Counted from the stretch's first letter, positions 52,835 to 62,079 are shown. The stretch is 64,000 nucleotides of DNA from an uncultured Erythrobacter sp. (GCA_947502305.1 CANMZA010000001.1:1426001-1490000), one strand, 5' to 3'. Program-made: numbers and translations. The notes: a model not told the origin generated them from the sequence alone.

Positions 52835-53428
52835 ATGATCAATCGTATCCGCGAAATCCGTAAGGCTAAGGGGCTGACCCTGTCCGATTTGGCAGAAGCC
52901 TGCGATCCGCCCACGACGGCCCAGACAATTGGGCGGTTGGAAACGGGAATGCGCAACCTTTCGATCAAATGGATGGACCGTATTGGTACAGCGATTGGCG
53001 TTGATCCGGAAATTTTGGTTCGTTCGGATGAACAGCCCCGCGCGCAAATCGTGGCAGAGCTAGGTCTGTCCGATCCAGAGGCGCTTAGCGCCCCGCGTGA
53101 GGCGATTTTGCCCACGGAGATTGCCGCACAGGGGGACGGCGCGGCGATGTTGGTGTTGGAGGTGACGGCATCGGTCGGCGAATATCGGCCCGGCGATATG
53201 GTGTGGCTGAAACAGATACAGCCGGATGAGGCCGGCTCTGCCGTCAATCGCGCCATGAACAGGGATTGTTTGATCCCGCGCCCCGGCGGCCGGTTCACTT
53301 TCGGACGGTTAATCGACCGCAAAGGTACAATGGTCGGAATCCTCCCTTCACAAGCAGGCAATAAGCAGCAGGTGATTGATAACCCGCCTTGGATTGCCGT
53401 GGCGGTGATGTTGGTGCGGCCGCTTTGA
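52835..53428 (+). CDS. XRE-family transcriptional regulator
   Basis: A 197-residue protein with an N-terminal helix-turn-helix (residues 4-55: IREIRKAKGLTLSDLAEAC, then TTAQTIGRLETG) and a C-terminal domain of about 110 residues. The latter contains LEVTASVGEYRPGDMVWLK and a hydrophobic end, resembling the S24-like fold of some regulators, but no Ser-Lys dyad is evident. The ATG at 52835 is chosen because the frame upstream is antisense to DUF6456. It probably represses or activates its own divergent region. Confidence 0.85.
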   Translation: MINRIREIRKAKGLTLSDLAEACDPPTTAQTIGRLETGMRNLSIKWMDRIGTAIGVDPEILVRSDEQPRAQIVAELGLSDPEALSAPREAILPTEIAAQGDGAAMLVLEVTASVGEYRPGDMVWLKQIQPDEAGSAVNRAMNRDCLIPRPGGRFTFGRLIDRKGTMVGILPSQAGNKQQVIDNPPWIAVAVMLVRPL

Positions 53429-53561
53429 TGGAAACCGGATCAGGGCTGCTGTCAGCGGGCGCAGGCCGTCAGAAAAGTCAGTTTGCCTTAACTCACTGGG
53501 CTTATTCTGATGCGCGCCGCAATGAAGGAGCAAATGTGAAACCAAGCCGAGGATATGTCGC

Positions 53562-54752
53562 GTGAAGCACGTTTTGTCGCTCAGCACCCTCTATCCCAAC
53601 GCGGTCAATCCGCGCTTTGGCACCTTTGTCGCGCGGTCATTGGAGGCATTTGCGAAGCGCGGTAAAGCGCAAGGCGACTGGAAAGTCAGCGTGGTCAATC
53701 CGATTGGCCTGCCGCCGATTGCGCTGGGGCGATACCGGGCTTTATCGCAATTGGACGAAGTCTGCGAAGAGGTCGGCGTGACCATCTATCGCCCGCGTTT
53801 CACTCTGATCCCGGCGGTCGGCGCGCGGCGCAATGCCTCTGCCATCGCAAAGGCGGCTCTGCCGCTGATAAAGCGTATCCATGCCGAAACGCCGATTGAT
53901 GTGATCGACGCGCAATTCTTCTTTCCCGACGGCCCCGCCGCCGCATGGATCGCGCGCCAAATCGGCGTGCCCTTATCCTTAAAGGCCCGCGGCAGCGACA
54001 TCACCTATTGGGGCGATATAGATTTCGCCCGCGAACAAATGTTGGAGGCCGCCGAATGCGCCGATGGCCTCTTGGCGGTGAGTGAAAAGCTGGCCGAACA
54101 AATGGCGGAAATCGGCATGCCGCGCGGCAAAATCCGGGTGCATTATACCGGGCTTGACCGTGACCGTTTTCGCCCGCTCGAACACACCCAATTGCGCGCG
54201 CAATTGAGCAGCGAATTGGGCTTTGCAATGCCGGATAACGCACCGCTGCTCGCCTGTGTCGGCGCGCTGATTGAGCGAAAGGGCCAAGACATCGCCATCG
54301 CCGCCCTCGCCAATATCGAAGGCGCGCGGCTGGTCTTGGTTGGGAAAGGCGATGATGAGGCGCATTTGCGCGATTTGGCGCGGGATTTGGGCCTGTCAGA
54401 CCGGGTGCATTTCGCCGGGTCGCTGGACCATGATTTGCTGCCGCTGATCCTGTCCGCTGCCGATGCGATGGTCTTGCCGACAATGAATGAAGGCCTCGCC
54501 AATGCGTGGGTTGAGGCGCTTGCCTGCGGAACGCCGGTCGTCACCTGCGATGTTGGCGGCGCGCGCGAATTGATCACCAACAACACCGCCGGACGGCTGG
54601 TGGACCGCAACCCTGAAAGCGTGGCGGCTGGGGTCAACGAAATCCTCAACAACCCGCCCATGCGCCAAGCCGTTGCGGCCATGGCCGAACGGTTCAGCTG
54701 GGACACCAATGCGCTGGAACTGGCCGCGCATTACGATTTGTTGGCGAAATAA
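53562..54752 (+). CDS. Glycosyltransferase family 4
   Basis: A 396-residue GT-B enzyme starting at GTG. The donor-binding domain has the GT4 pattern GLANAWVEALACGTPVVTCDVGG (in two parts) with the E-x7-E type motif, plus VGALIERKGQDIAIAALANI and VLVGKGDDEAHLRDLA. The N-terminal half shows the acceptor domain with DVIDAQFFFPDGPAAAWIA and LKARGSDITYWG. It transfers a sugar from a nucleotide donor to an unidentified acceptor. No other polysaccharide genes lie near it, so its pathway is open. Confidence 0.92.
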   Translation: MKHVLSLSTLYPNAVNPRFGTFVARSLEAFAKRGKAQGDWKVSVVNPIGLPPIALGRYRALSQLDEVCEEVGVTIYRPRFTLIPAVGARRNASAIAKAALPLIKRIHAETPIDVIDAQFFFPDGPAAAWIARQIGVPLSLKARGSDITYWGDIDFAREQMLEAAECADGLLAVSEKLAEQMAEIGMPRGKIRVHYTGLDRDRFRPLEHTQLRAQLSSELGFAMPDNAPLLACVGALIERKGQDIAIAALANIEGARLVLVGKGDDEAHLRDLARDLGLSDRVHFAGSLDHDLLPLILSAADAMVLPTMNEGLANAWVEALACGTPVVTCDVGGARELITNNTAGRLVDRNPESVAAGVNEILNNPPMRQAVAAMAERFSWDTNALELAAHYDLLAK

Positions 54753-54777
54753 GGCGCACGTTTTTTGCGGTGCCGAG

Positions 54778-54836
54778 CCGCCCGCTCATCCGCCCTTCAG
54801 GATACAATTCCGAACGGAAGGGCGCGTGAGGGCGGG
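54778..54836. other. Long two-part inverted repeat between convergent genes
   Basis: CCGCCC-CTCA (54778-54788) pairs with TGAG-GGCGGG (54827-54836) with one bulge, and CGCCCTTC (54791-54798) pairs with GAAGGGCG (54817-54824). No T-tract follows on either strand. It lies between the glycosyltransferase and secF ends and may terminate or protect both transcripts. Confidence 0.55.
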
Positions 54837-54871
54837 AGGTCCGGCAAACGCAACTAAAACAACGCAGCCGC

Positions 54872-55852
54872 TTAAAGCTGACCCAAGACCTTCTTTTCCT
54901 GAATGTCCGCCTCAGTTTCCTGCGGTACGAAACTGTCCGACGTCACACCCAGCCAAATCAGAATTGGCGAGGCGAGATAGACGCTTGAATAGGTCCCGAT
55001 AAACAGACCCGCCGTAATCGCCGCAACCAGGCCAAACAGGCTGGAGGGGCCAAACATCAGCAACGGCACCAAGGCCACGAGCAATGTCAGCGATGTCATC
55101 ACCGTGCGCGCCAAAGTCTCATTCACCGACAGGTCGAGCAATTCGGGCAGCGGCATCTTGCGATACTTCTTCAGGTTCTCGCGAACGCGGTCATAAACGA
55201 CAATCGTATCGTTCAAGGAATAGCCGATGATCGCCAAAATGGCGGCAATAATCTGGAGGCTAAATTCCAGCTGAAACAGCGCGAACATCCCCAAAGTCAC
55301 CGACACATCGTGGAACAACGCAAACAGTGCGCCGACGCCGAACTGCCACTCAAAGCGGATCCAAATATACAGCGCCACCATCAACATCGCCGCCAGCAAA
55401 GCCAACACAGCGTCACTGCGGAACTCGCCCGCGACCTTGCCACCAACGCTGTCCACACCGTCAATCCGGATGTCAGGATATCCGTCCTGCAAAGCAACAA
55501 CGATGGAATTCGTCATTTGATTGGCGAAGTCAGGATTTCCCTCGGCCTCCGGCGGCAACTTAACGCGGATCGAGACCTCATTGGGTTCACCAAACCGCTG
55601 CACGACGGGATCGTTGACACTTTCTAGCGCCGATATCGTCTCGCGCAATTCCACCACCGGCGCCTCTGCCGTTTCGGTGAAGGTTGCGCGGATTTGTTGA
55701 CCGCCGGCGAAATCGACGCCGTAATTCAGGCCCATCGTCGCAACCAAAGCCCAACTGGCGACCATCAACAGCAGGCTGAAGATGAAGAAGGGCGTGCGGA
55801 ATTTCAGGAACTTTATGTTCGTATCCTGGGGCACGAGTTTTAGCAGTTTCAT
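54872..55852 (-). CDS. secF: Protein translocase subunit SecF
   Basis: A 326-residue inner-membrane protein with six spans. The first span is followed by the family motif GLNYGVDFAGGQQIRA, the large periplasmic loop lies near residues 55-150, and SLNDTIVVYDRVREN sits before the next spans. SecDF uses the proton gradient to pull exported proteins across the membrane. secF begins 16 bases after secD and ends the yajC-secD-secF operon. Length is normal and no interruption is seen. Confidence 0.97.
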   Translation of the reverse strand: MKLLKLVPQDTNIKFLKFRTPFFIFSLLLMVASWALVATMGLNYGVDFAGGQQIRATFTETAEAPVVELRETISALESVNDPVVQRFGEPNEVSIRVKLPPEAEGNPDFANQMTNSIVVALQDGYPDIRIDGVDSVGGKVAGEFRSDAVLALLAAMLMVALYIWIRFEWQFGVGALFALFHDVSVTLGMFALFQLEFSLQIIAAILAIIGYSLNDTIVVYDRVRENLKKYRKMPLPELLDLSVNETLARTVMTSLTLLVALVPLLMFGPSSLFGLVAAITAGLFIGTYSSVYLASPILIWLGVTSDSFVPQETEADIQEKKVLGQL

Positions 55853-55868
55853 GGCTCGTCTCCCTTCC

Positions 55869-57467
55869 TTAAATGTTGATGTCTTTAGGACGGTTTCCGG
55901 CGAGATAGCCCGAAACCCACATGCGCGTCAGCGTCAGCGCGGTGAATACCGAAGTCACCAGCCCGATCACGAGCACCACCGCAAAGCCGCGGATCGGGCC
56001 AGAGCCGAACCAGAACAGCAAAGCGCCGGCAATAAAGTTGGTGATGTTGGCATCGTAAATCGCGCGGCTGGCTTCTTTATAGCCGTTTTCGACCGCCGTG
56101 ATGACCTTTCGCCCGCGCTTTCGTTCTTCGCGTATTCGTTCATTGATCAGGACGTTGGCATCCACCGCCGCGCCCACCGTCAACACAAATCCAGCGATCC
56201 CCGGCAAGGTTAGCGTGAAATTGCCAATCGCCATCGCGCCCAACAAGATCAGGACGTTGAACACCAGCGCGATCGTCGCATAGACGCCAAACCGGCCATA
56301 AGTGGCGATCATCAAGGTGACCACGGCGATGCTGCCGATGATCATCGCGATCAACCCGCTACGGATCGATTCTGCGCCAAGGTCCGGGCCAACGGTGCGT
56401 TCTTCGATCACGGTCAGCGGCACGGGCAATGCGCCCGATTGCAGCGAGATCGCCAATTGGTTCGCGCTTTCAGCGGTGAAATTGCCCGAAATCTGCGCCG
56501 CCCCGCCAAGGATCGGCTCATTGAAAACCGGCGCGGAGATCACTTCGCCATCCAAGATAATGGCAAATCGCTCATTCACATTTTCCGTGCTGAGCTGAGC
56601 GAATTTTTGCCCGCCTTGCTGGTCAAATTGGATCGAGACGATGTTTTCATTGTTGCGTTGATCGACCCCGGCCTGTGCGCCCGTCAGGCTGTCACCGCGA
56701 ATACCGCCCAGCCGTTTGACCGCTTCGAATTGCCCTTCGAAATTGGAGCCTGTGGCATAGGGGTAAATCTGGCTGCCGGGATTAGCGATGCCCGCCAGAG
56801 TGTTGGTGGGCAAAGCCTGTTGATCGACCAGTTTAAATTCGAGCTGCGCGGTTTGGCCCAGCTGTTCTTTCAGAGCCTGTGGGTCTTGCAATCCGGGCAC
56901 CTGCACCACGATCCGCGTGTCGCCTTGGCGAATGATTGTGGGTTCTTTTGTGCCCAGCAAATCGATCCGGCGGCGGACAACTTCGACGGCCCCTTCCATT
57001 GCGGTGTTCAGCGCAAACGCCGTGCCGCTTTCGGTTGGGGTTAGAACCATCCGTTGTCCATCAATAACGGTCAGGTCCCATTCGCGTTGCAACCCCTCGC
57101 CCATCATCAACGGTTCTAGAATCCCGCGTGCGCGATCGATATCGGCCGGTGTATCGAGGATAAAGGACAAGGTTCCGTCAGAACGCGACGTGTCGCCATA
57201 TTCGATTTCAGGGTTCGAATTTTCCAAGGCGACTTTAACCGCCTCTTCCATGTTTTCGAGCCGTTGCAGCGCCACTTCTTCTGGGTCAGCTTCCAGCAAG
57301 AGGTGCGAGCCGCCAGCCAAATCGAGGCCGAGATTGATCTGCGGCGCAGAGGAATCTTCGCCCAGTTCCAAACCGGCAGAGCCTAGCAGTGACGGCATCG
57401 CCGCCGCTGCGAAAGCGAGCGTAATCGCCCACAGCATGATCTTTTTCCAAGTGGGAAATTCAAGCAT
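55869..57467 (-). CDS. secD: Protein translocase subunit SecD
   Basis: A 532-residue inner-membrane protein. An N-terminal span is followed by INLGLDLAGGSHLLLE, a long periplasmic P1 domain, and the C-terminal six-span region with GFVLTVGAAVDANVLINERIREE, the SecD signature for the conserved acidic residue in the membrane. It works with SecF and YajC in protein export. The ATG is 71 bases after the yajC stop. The P1 domain includes VPGLQDPQALKEQLGQTAQLEF as expected. Confidence 0.97.
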   Translation of the reverse strand: MLEFPTWKKIMLWAITLAFAAAAMPSLLGSAGLELGEDSSAPQINLGLDLAGGSHLLLEADPEEVALQRLENMEEAVKVALENSNPEIEYGDTSRSDGTLSFILDTPADIDRARGILEPLMMGEGLQREWDLTVIDGQRMVLTPTESGTAFALNTAMEGAVEVVRRRIDLLGTKEPTIIRQGDTRIVVQVPGLQDPQALKEQLGQTAQLEFKLVDQQALPTNTLAGIANPGSQIYPYATGSNFEGQFEAVKRLGGIRGDSLTGAQAGVDQRNNENIVSIQFDQQGGQKFAQLSTENVNERFAIILDGEVISAPVFNEPILGGAAQISGNFTAESANQLAISLQSGALPVPLTVIEERTVGPDLGAESIRSGLIAMIIGSIAVVTLMIATYGRFGVYATIALVFNVLILLGAMAIGNFTLTLPGIAGFVLTVGAAVDANVLINERIREERKRGRKVITAVENGYKEASRAIYDANITNFIAGALLFWFGSGPIRGFAVVLVIGLVTSVFTALTLTRMWVSGYLAGNRPKDINI

Positions 57468-57538
57468 TGTCGGCCAGTTTGAACCTTATCTCGTTATTGC
57501 AATATCGCTGAACCCGCGCGCGGGCAGCGCCAGATTGT

Positions 57539-57865
57539 TTAATCGTTGGCGGGTTTGCCGCCCTTTTCAATCAGATCGGCGATTGTGTGCTTTACCGCTT
57601 TCACGCGCACATCTTTGGCCAATTCGATTTCGGCATAATCATCGTCAACCTTGATGACTTTGCCGACCAGGCCGCCTTGCGTTACAACCTGATCGCCCTT
57701 TTTCAGGCCGCCAATTCTTGCCTGGTGCTCTTTCTGCCGCTTCATTTGCGGGCGGATAATCAAGAACCAAAAGATAACCACCATGCCGACAATCGGCAGC
57801 CAGTTAATCCAAGCCGGCGGCGCTCCAGCAGCGCCCGCTCCAGCAGCGGCAAGAAGGTCAATCAT
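57539..57865 (-). CDS. yajC: Preprotein translocase subunit YajC
   Basis: A 108-residue single-span membrane protein with the family pattern PIVGMVVIFWFLIIRPQMKR, QKEHQARIGGLKKGDQVVTQGG and DDYAEIELAKDVRVKAVKH. The ATG at 57865 is chosen over an upstream TTG at 57883. YajC associates with SecDF. It starts the operon; a large hairpin lies 34 bases upstream of the start. Confidence 0.93.
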   Translation of the reverse strand: MIDLLAAAGAGAAGAPPAWINWLPIVGMVVIFWFLIIRPQMKRQKEHQARIGGLKKGDQVVTQGGLVGKVIKVDDDYAEIELAKDVRVKAVKHTIADLIEKGGKPAND

Positions 57866-57898
57866 GTGTTTCAGGCCCGTCAAATTTGTGTGGCGTTA

Positions 57899-57955
57899 TT
57901 TGAGACGTGCCGAATACAGATGGCTCTTGCCGTCTGTATTCCCGCCCGTCTCAAA
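57899..57955. other. Large two-tier hairpin upstream of yajC
   Basis: Inner stem: GAATACAGATGGC (57912-57924) with GCCGTCTGTATTC (57929-57941), 13 pairs including one G-T, with loop TCTT. Outer stem: TTTGAGACG (57899-57907) with CGTCTCAAA (57947-57955), 9 perfect pairs, separated by a small internal loop. No T-tract follows. The rest of the 57866-58194 spacer shows no gene. Confidence 0.8.
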
Positions 57956-58194
57956 GGTAAGTGGGCGCGGTTAGCAGCAATGCAAGCCGCCCGCAATTGA
58001 GACGGTGCGAGTAATGGTGCAAGCTTGCATCACCCTTGATATTCTGCCGGGCGCGTGAGGGGTAGGCGCGGGGGCATGTGCGGGGGCACGATTGTGGTCA
58101 TGCACGGGGCCACATCATCGGCGCTGGGCCCTGCCCCACCAACAAACTTGCCAGAGCGAAATCACCGCCCTATACGGCGCGCCTCCACTGGATA

Positions 58195-58271
58195 CGGGAA
58201 GTAGCGCAGCCTGGTAGCGCATCACACTGGGGGTGTGGGGGTCGCAGGTTCGAATCCTGTCTTCCCGACCA
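58195..58271 (+). tRNA. tRNA-Pro (GGG anticodon)
   Basis: A full 77-base cloverleaf: acceptor CGGGAAG with CTTCCCG, discriminator A and encoded CCA. D-arm GCGC/GCGC, anticodon stem CACA/TGTG with loop CTGGGGG (anticodon GGG), and T-loop TTCGAAT. Confidence 0.96.
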
Positions 58272-58418
58272 GTGGAGAATTTTCTAACATGTATGGGCAA
58301 CGCATGACGTTGGGGCGCTGAGCGCTCTCGACGTAGCCGATATCACGTTCATCGAAGCCCAAGGCCCGTTTGTCTCTTGCCGCTGTTTAATTGTAACCGC
58401 GGCGCGCAAGGAACTTTC

Positions 58419-60572
58419 ATGAGCTCCAATCGCTTCACTGGCCTTATGACCGCAAAAACCCCGCCTCTCTTGCGCGCACCGCACCTCTTGCTCGGATCGG
58501 CCGCTTTGGCGCTGTGCCCGGCGATTGCGGCGGCCAATGAAGTGTCCGTCACAAGCGAAAATGCAGCGGCGGCGGATGAAACCGGTGCGGCTTCGAGCGA
58601 AACGAACACGCGGCGCACATTCACACCAGAAGATTTTGCGCGTTTTGCCCCGCGCAGCGCGCTCGATATGGCGCGGCAGATCCCCGGCTTTTCCATCCGC
58701 AGCGGCGATGGCGCGCGCGGGCTGGGTCAAGCGGACACCAATGTCTTGATCAATGGCCGGCGAATTTCTGGCAAATCCAACGGCCCGGTGGAAGCTCTGC
58801 AACGCATCCCCGCCGAAGAGGTCGTGCGGCTGGAACTGGTTGACGGCGCGAGCCTCGATATTGGCGGATTGTCGGGTCAGGTGCTCAATGTGATCACCAG
58901 CAGCACTGGCGGGATTACCGGCCAATTCCGCTATGCCCCACGTTTCCGCAGCAAGGGCACCCCCGCGCGCCTGCTAGAAGGGTCCATCTCTCTCGCCGGG
59001 GGCGGCGCGAAAACCGAATGGACATTGGCGCTCGAAAACCAATCGAACCGGCGCGGTAATGAGGGGATTGAGCGGGTTTTTGACGCGGCGGGCACTCTGA
59101 TTGATACCCGCGACGAACAATCCAATTTCAACGCGGATCGCCCCAGCCTCTCGGGCTCCTTCACCCGCATTGCCGATAATGGCAACGTGCTGAATGCGAC
59201 GGGCGAGGTTCAGGGATTTTTCTTCGAAGAAACCGAGATTTCAGAACGGACCGGCATCATTTCGCCGACTGATCGCAGCCGGTTTTTCTCCGCTGAAGAA
59301 GACGAGTTTAACTTTGAAGTCGGGTTGGATTACCAATTTGTTTTGGGCGCTGGGCGGCTGAAATTGATCGGCCTGCACCGCTATGAAAACAGCCCCACCG
59401 TCTCGCAATCCATAGAACGCTTCGCCGATGGCACCCCGCCAGCCGGATCGGTGTTTGACCGCGTCGCAGATGAATTTGAAAGCATCGCGCGCGCCGAATA
59501 CAGCACTGATGGATTGGGCGGAAACTTGCTATTTGCGGCGGAAGGCGTGCGCAATATCCTCGATATTACCTCTGCCTTAGAAGTGCGCGATGCGGCGGGC
59601 ATTTTGCAGCCCGAAATCTTGGCCGGCGCAACCGCAAGGGTCGATGAAAACCGCGCCGAACTCAGCGTGACTTACAGCAGGCCCTTGGCGGCCGATTTGC
59701 AGTTTCAAACATCGCTCGGCGGCGAATATTCGGAAATTAGCCAGAGCGGCGCCTTCGGACAAACGCGCACATTCTACCGGCCCAAAGGGTTCGTCTCTCT
59801 CGACTGGAAAGCCAGCGACAGTTTGAACATTTCAGGCCGCGCAGAACGCGTTGTCGGCCAGCTCAATTTCTTTGATTTCCTAAGCACGGTTGACCTCAAC
59901 CAAGACCGAGAAAATGTCACCAATGCCGATCTGGTGCCGCAACAAAGTTGGGTGTTTGAGATCGAGGCGACCGCGGGACTTGGCACGCTTGGATCTTTGA
60001 ACCTGCGCACATTTTACGAAGACATCACCGACATTGTTGACCAAGTGCCGATTGCAGGCGGCGGGCAAGCGCCCGGTAATTTGCCATCCGCGACATTTTA
60101 CGGCCTCAGCAGCAATCTGACGCTGCTTTCGGAAGGCGCAGGCTGGAAAGGCACGCGCCTTGATCTGGAATTGGAACTCACCGATTCCTCCGTGCTCGAT
60201 CCTTTGCTGGGCACGCCGCGTACTTTGTCGGGCAACACTTTGGCTGAGGTCGATGTCGAAATTCGCCACGATTTCACCGAATCTGTCTGGGCCATTGGCG
60301 GGTCCGCCCGGTGGCAGGATCAGGCGCCGCGCGTTCGCCTTGATGAAATCGCAGAGCGCAGCGAACCGTTTGGATTTATCGGTGCCTTTGTGGAAAATAA
60401 GGACGTCGCCGGGCTGACCGTGCGCGCCAGCATCGCCAATCTCACCAATCGCGGCGACTTTTTCGACCGCACCGTCTTTATCGACCGCGCGGCAGGGATC
60501 GTCGATTTTGTCGAGGACCGGGACCGCACATTTGGCCGGATATTCTCGCTCACGATTGAAGGTTCGTTCTGA
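58419..60572 (+). CDS. TonB-dependent receptor (outer-membrane)
   Basis: A 717-residue protein with a signal peptide (about residues 1-38), a plug domain with ARFAPRSALDMARQIPGFS, TNVLINGRRISGKSN and QRIPAEEVVRLELVDGASL, and a beta-barrel to the C-terminal phenylalanine (LTIEGSF). AGGAA precedes the ATG at 58419. Energised by TonB, it would import a large or scarce substrate; the ligand is not indicated. No transport partner genes lie near it. A classical TonB box was not identified with confidence. Confidence 0.9.
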   Translation: MSSNRFTGLMTAKTPPLLRAPHLLLGSAALALCPAIAAANEVSVTSENAAAADETGAASSETNTRRTFTPEDFARFAPRSALDMARQIPGFSIRSGDGARGLGQADTNVLINGRRISGKSNGPVEALQRIPAEEVVRLELVDGASLDIGGLSGQVLNVITSSTGGITGQFRYAPRFRSKGTPARLLEGSISLAGGGAKTEWTLALENQSNRRGNEGIERVFDAAGTLIDTRDEQSNFNADRPSLSGSFTRIADNGNVLNATGEVQGFFFEETEISERTGIISPTDRSRFFSAEEDEFNFEVGLDYQFVLGAGRLKLIGLHRYENSPTVSQSIERFADGTPPAGSVFDRVADEFESIARAEYSTDGLGGNLLFAAEGVRNILDITSALEVRDAAGILQPEILAGATARVDENRAELSVTYSRPLAADLQFQTSLGGEYSEISQSGAFGQTRTFYRPKGFVSLDWKASDSLNISGRAERVVGQLNFFDFLSTVDLNQDRENVTNADLVPQQSWVFEIEATAGLGTLGSLNLRTFYEDITDIVDQVPIAGGGQAPGNLPSATFYGLSSNLTLLSEGAGWKGTRLDLELELTDSSVLDPLLGTPRTLSGNTLAEVDVEIRHDFTESVWAIGGSARWQDQAPRVRLDEIAERSEPFGFIGAFVENKDVAGLTVRASIANLTNRGDFFDRTVFIDRAAGIVDFVEDRDRTFGRIFSLTIEGSF

Positions 60573-60622
60573 GCGTCCTAAGCCGCCGGATCACTTGAGG
60601 ATTGGGCGCAAGAGGATTGGCC

Positions 60623-61519
60623 ATGACAACACCCCCATTGAAAATGCGTAGCTGGCTCTTTGCCCCCGGCGATAGCGAGAAAAAGATGGGCAAGGCGATT
60701 GCCTCTGATGCCGATATCGCTTTGCTCGATCTGGAAGATTCGGTCGTGCCAGATCGCAAAGCGCAAGCGCGCGCAATGGTCGCCGCCGCCATTTCCGGCG
60801 CGCCAGATAAGCGGCGCGTTTGGGTCCGGGTGAACCCGCTATCGGGCGGCCTGACCCAAGCGGATTTGGACGCTGTGATTGGCGCGGGGCCGGGCGGTAT
60901 TTTCCTGCCCAAAGCCGAAGGCGGCCATGATGTCGAAACTTTGGACGCGATGCTGGCCGCTAGCGAAGCGGCAAATGGGATCGCGCTAGGCTCCACCAAA
61001 GTTGCCGCGCTGGTTACCGAAACGGCGGCGGCCATGTTTACCACCGGCACCTATGACGCCTCGGCCAAGGGGCAATTGCGATTGGTCGCGATGAGCTGGG
61101 GGGCGGAGGATTTGTCCAGTGAACTTGGCGCGCGCGAACAACGCGGGCCGGACGGCGAATACACGCATGTCTATGAAATGGCGCGCAGCCTGTGCCTTAT
61201 CGGCGCGGTGAAAGCAGGCGTCGCCCCCATCGAAACCGTCCAACCCGAATTTCGCGACCTCGACGCGCTCGAACGCCGCGCGCGCAGCGTCCGCGCCTCT
61301 GGCTATCGCGGAATGCTGGCCATTCACCCGGCTCAAGTCGCGCCGATCAACGCCGCTTTCACACCCAGCGCCGATGAACTTGCCTATGCCCGCGCCGTGG
61401 TTCAGGCCTTTGCCGATAATCCCGAAGCCGGGGCCGTCTCGCTCGATGGCAATATGCTGGACCGCCCGCATTTGGCGCTGGCTCAGCGGTTGCTTGCGGA
61501 GCATGACGCCAACCAATAG
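60623..61519 (+). CDS. CoA ester lyase (HpcH/HpaI aldolase, citrate-lyase beta-like)
   Basis: A 298-residue TIM-barrel enzyme with the family pattern SWLFAPGDSEKKMGKAI, ALLDLEDSVVPDRKAQAR, FLPKAEGGHDVETL, and SWGAEDLSSELGA. The Asp/Glu pairs in LDLEDSV and WGAEDLS are the Mg2+ ligands. AGAGGA precedes the ATG at 60623. Family members cleave citramalyl-CoA, malyl-CoA or related esters; the exact substrate is open. It is in the same direction as the TonB receptor. Confidence 0.9.
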   Translation: MTTPPLKMRSWLFAPGDSEKKMGKAIASDADIALLDLEDSVVPDRKAQARAMVAAAISGAPDKRRVWVRVNPLSGGLTQADLDAVIGAGPGGIFLPKAEGGHDVETLDAMLAASEAANGIALGSTKVAALVTETAAAMFTTGTYDASAKGQLRLVAMSWGAEDLSSELGAREQRGPDGEYTHVYEMARSLCLIGAVKAGVAPIETVQPEFRDLDALERRARSVRASGYRGMLAIHPAQVAPINAAFTPSADELAYARAVVQAFADNPEAGAVSLDGNMLDRPHLALAQRLLAEHDANQ

Positions 61520-61548
61520 GTTCAATTACTTTCCTACACGAACCTATT
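61515..61548. other. 9-bp inverted repeat upstream of the holin-like gene
   Basis: AATAGGTTC (61515-61523) and GAACCTATT (61540-61548) are perfect inverted repeats with a 16-base loop, extended by ACC/GGT with one bulge. It overlaps the stop codon of the lyase gene. It could be an operator or a weak terminator. Confidence 0.6.
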
Positions 61549-61587
61549 AGGTTAATTGCTATGCGACTCACCCACAGGAGCGCAGCC

Positions 61588-62001
61588 ATGGCCTTACTCG
61601 AATCCCTTATCGGTCCGATCACCTCGATCCTCGACAAGATCATTCCCGACAAAGAAGCGCGCGCTAAGGCGCAATTCGAGCTGTTAAAGCTGGAGGGGAC
61701 GCAGGAAATGGCGCTGATCGAAGCGCGCTTGCAAGCAATTGTCGCCGAGGCCCAGTCGGCCGACCCTTGGACCAGCCGTGCCCGGCCCAGTTTCCTCTAT
61801 GTGATGTATGTCCTGATCCTGACGGCTTTGCCGATGGGATTGCTATCGGCGTTTAATCCCCGCGCGGCGATGGATATTGCGAACGGGATGAACGCCTATC
61901 TCGGCGGCCTGCCAGAGCCGCTCTATGCGCTGTTTGGCACCGGCTATCTCGGCTACACCGCCGCGCGTCAGTGGGGTAAGGTTAAGGGCGTGGATCGGTA
62001 A
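61588..62001 (+). CDS. 3TM-type holin-like protein (orphan)
   Basis: A 137-residue protein: an amphipathic N-terminal helix, a charged coiled-coil-like region (KEARAKAQFELLKLEGTQEMALIEARLQAI), and three hydrophobic segments after DPWTSRARPSFLYVMYVLI. The WTSRARP motif and layout match the holin family of gene-transfer agents and phages. CAGGAGC precedes the ATG. No other phage gene is present, so it is an orphan or a remnant of a gene-transfer-agent cluster. Confidence 0.82.
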   Translation: MALLESLIGPITSILDKIIPDKEARAKAQFELLKLEGTQEMALIEARLQAIVAEAQSADPWTSRARPSFLYVMYVLILTALPMGLLSAFNPRAAMDIANGMNAYLGGLPEPLYALFGTGYLGYTAARQWGKVKGVDR

Positions 62002-62079
62002 GGCCGCGCTAACCGAATACCCTTTATGCTTGGGTAACGCTTTTTATCTACTGCGCCCCCTAAGCAAGGGCGAAATGCG

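Noticed and set aside
58016..58034. Palindrome TGCAAGCTTGCA in the yajC-tRNA-Pro spacer as an operator.
   Set aside because: A single short palindrome with no nearby gene or repeat gives no support.
58115..58300. Minus-strand frame of 61 codons over the tRNA-Pro.
   Set aside because: It is a translation of the tRNA complement, a common false gene.
61588..62001. Prophage insertion suggested by the holin-like gene.
   Set aside because: No integrase, structural or lysis genes are present on either side.
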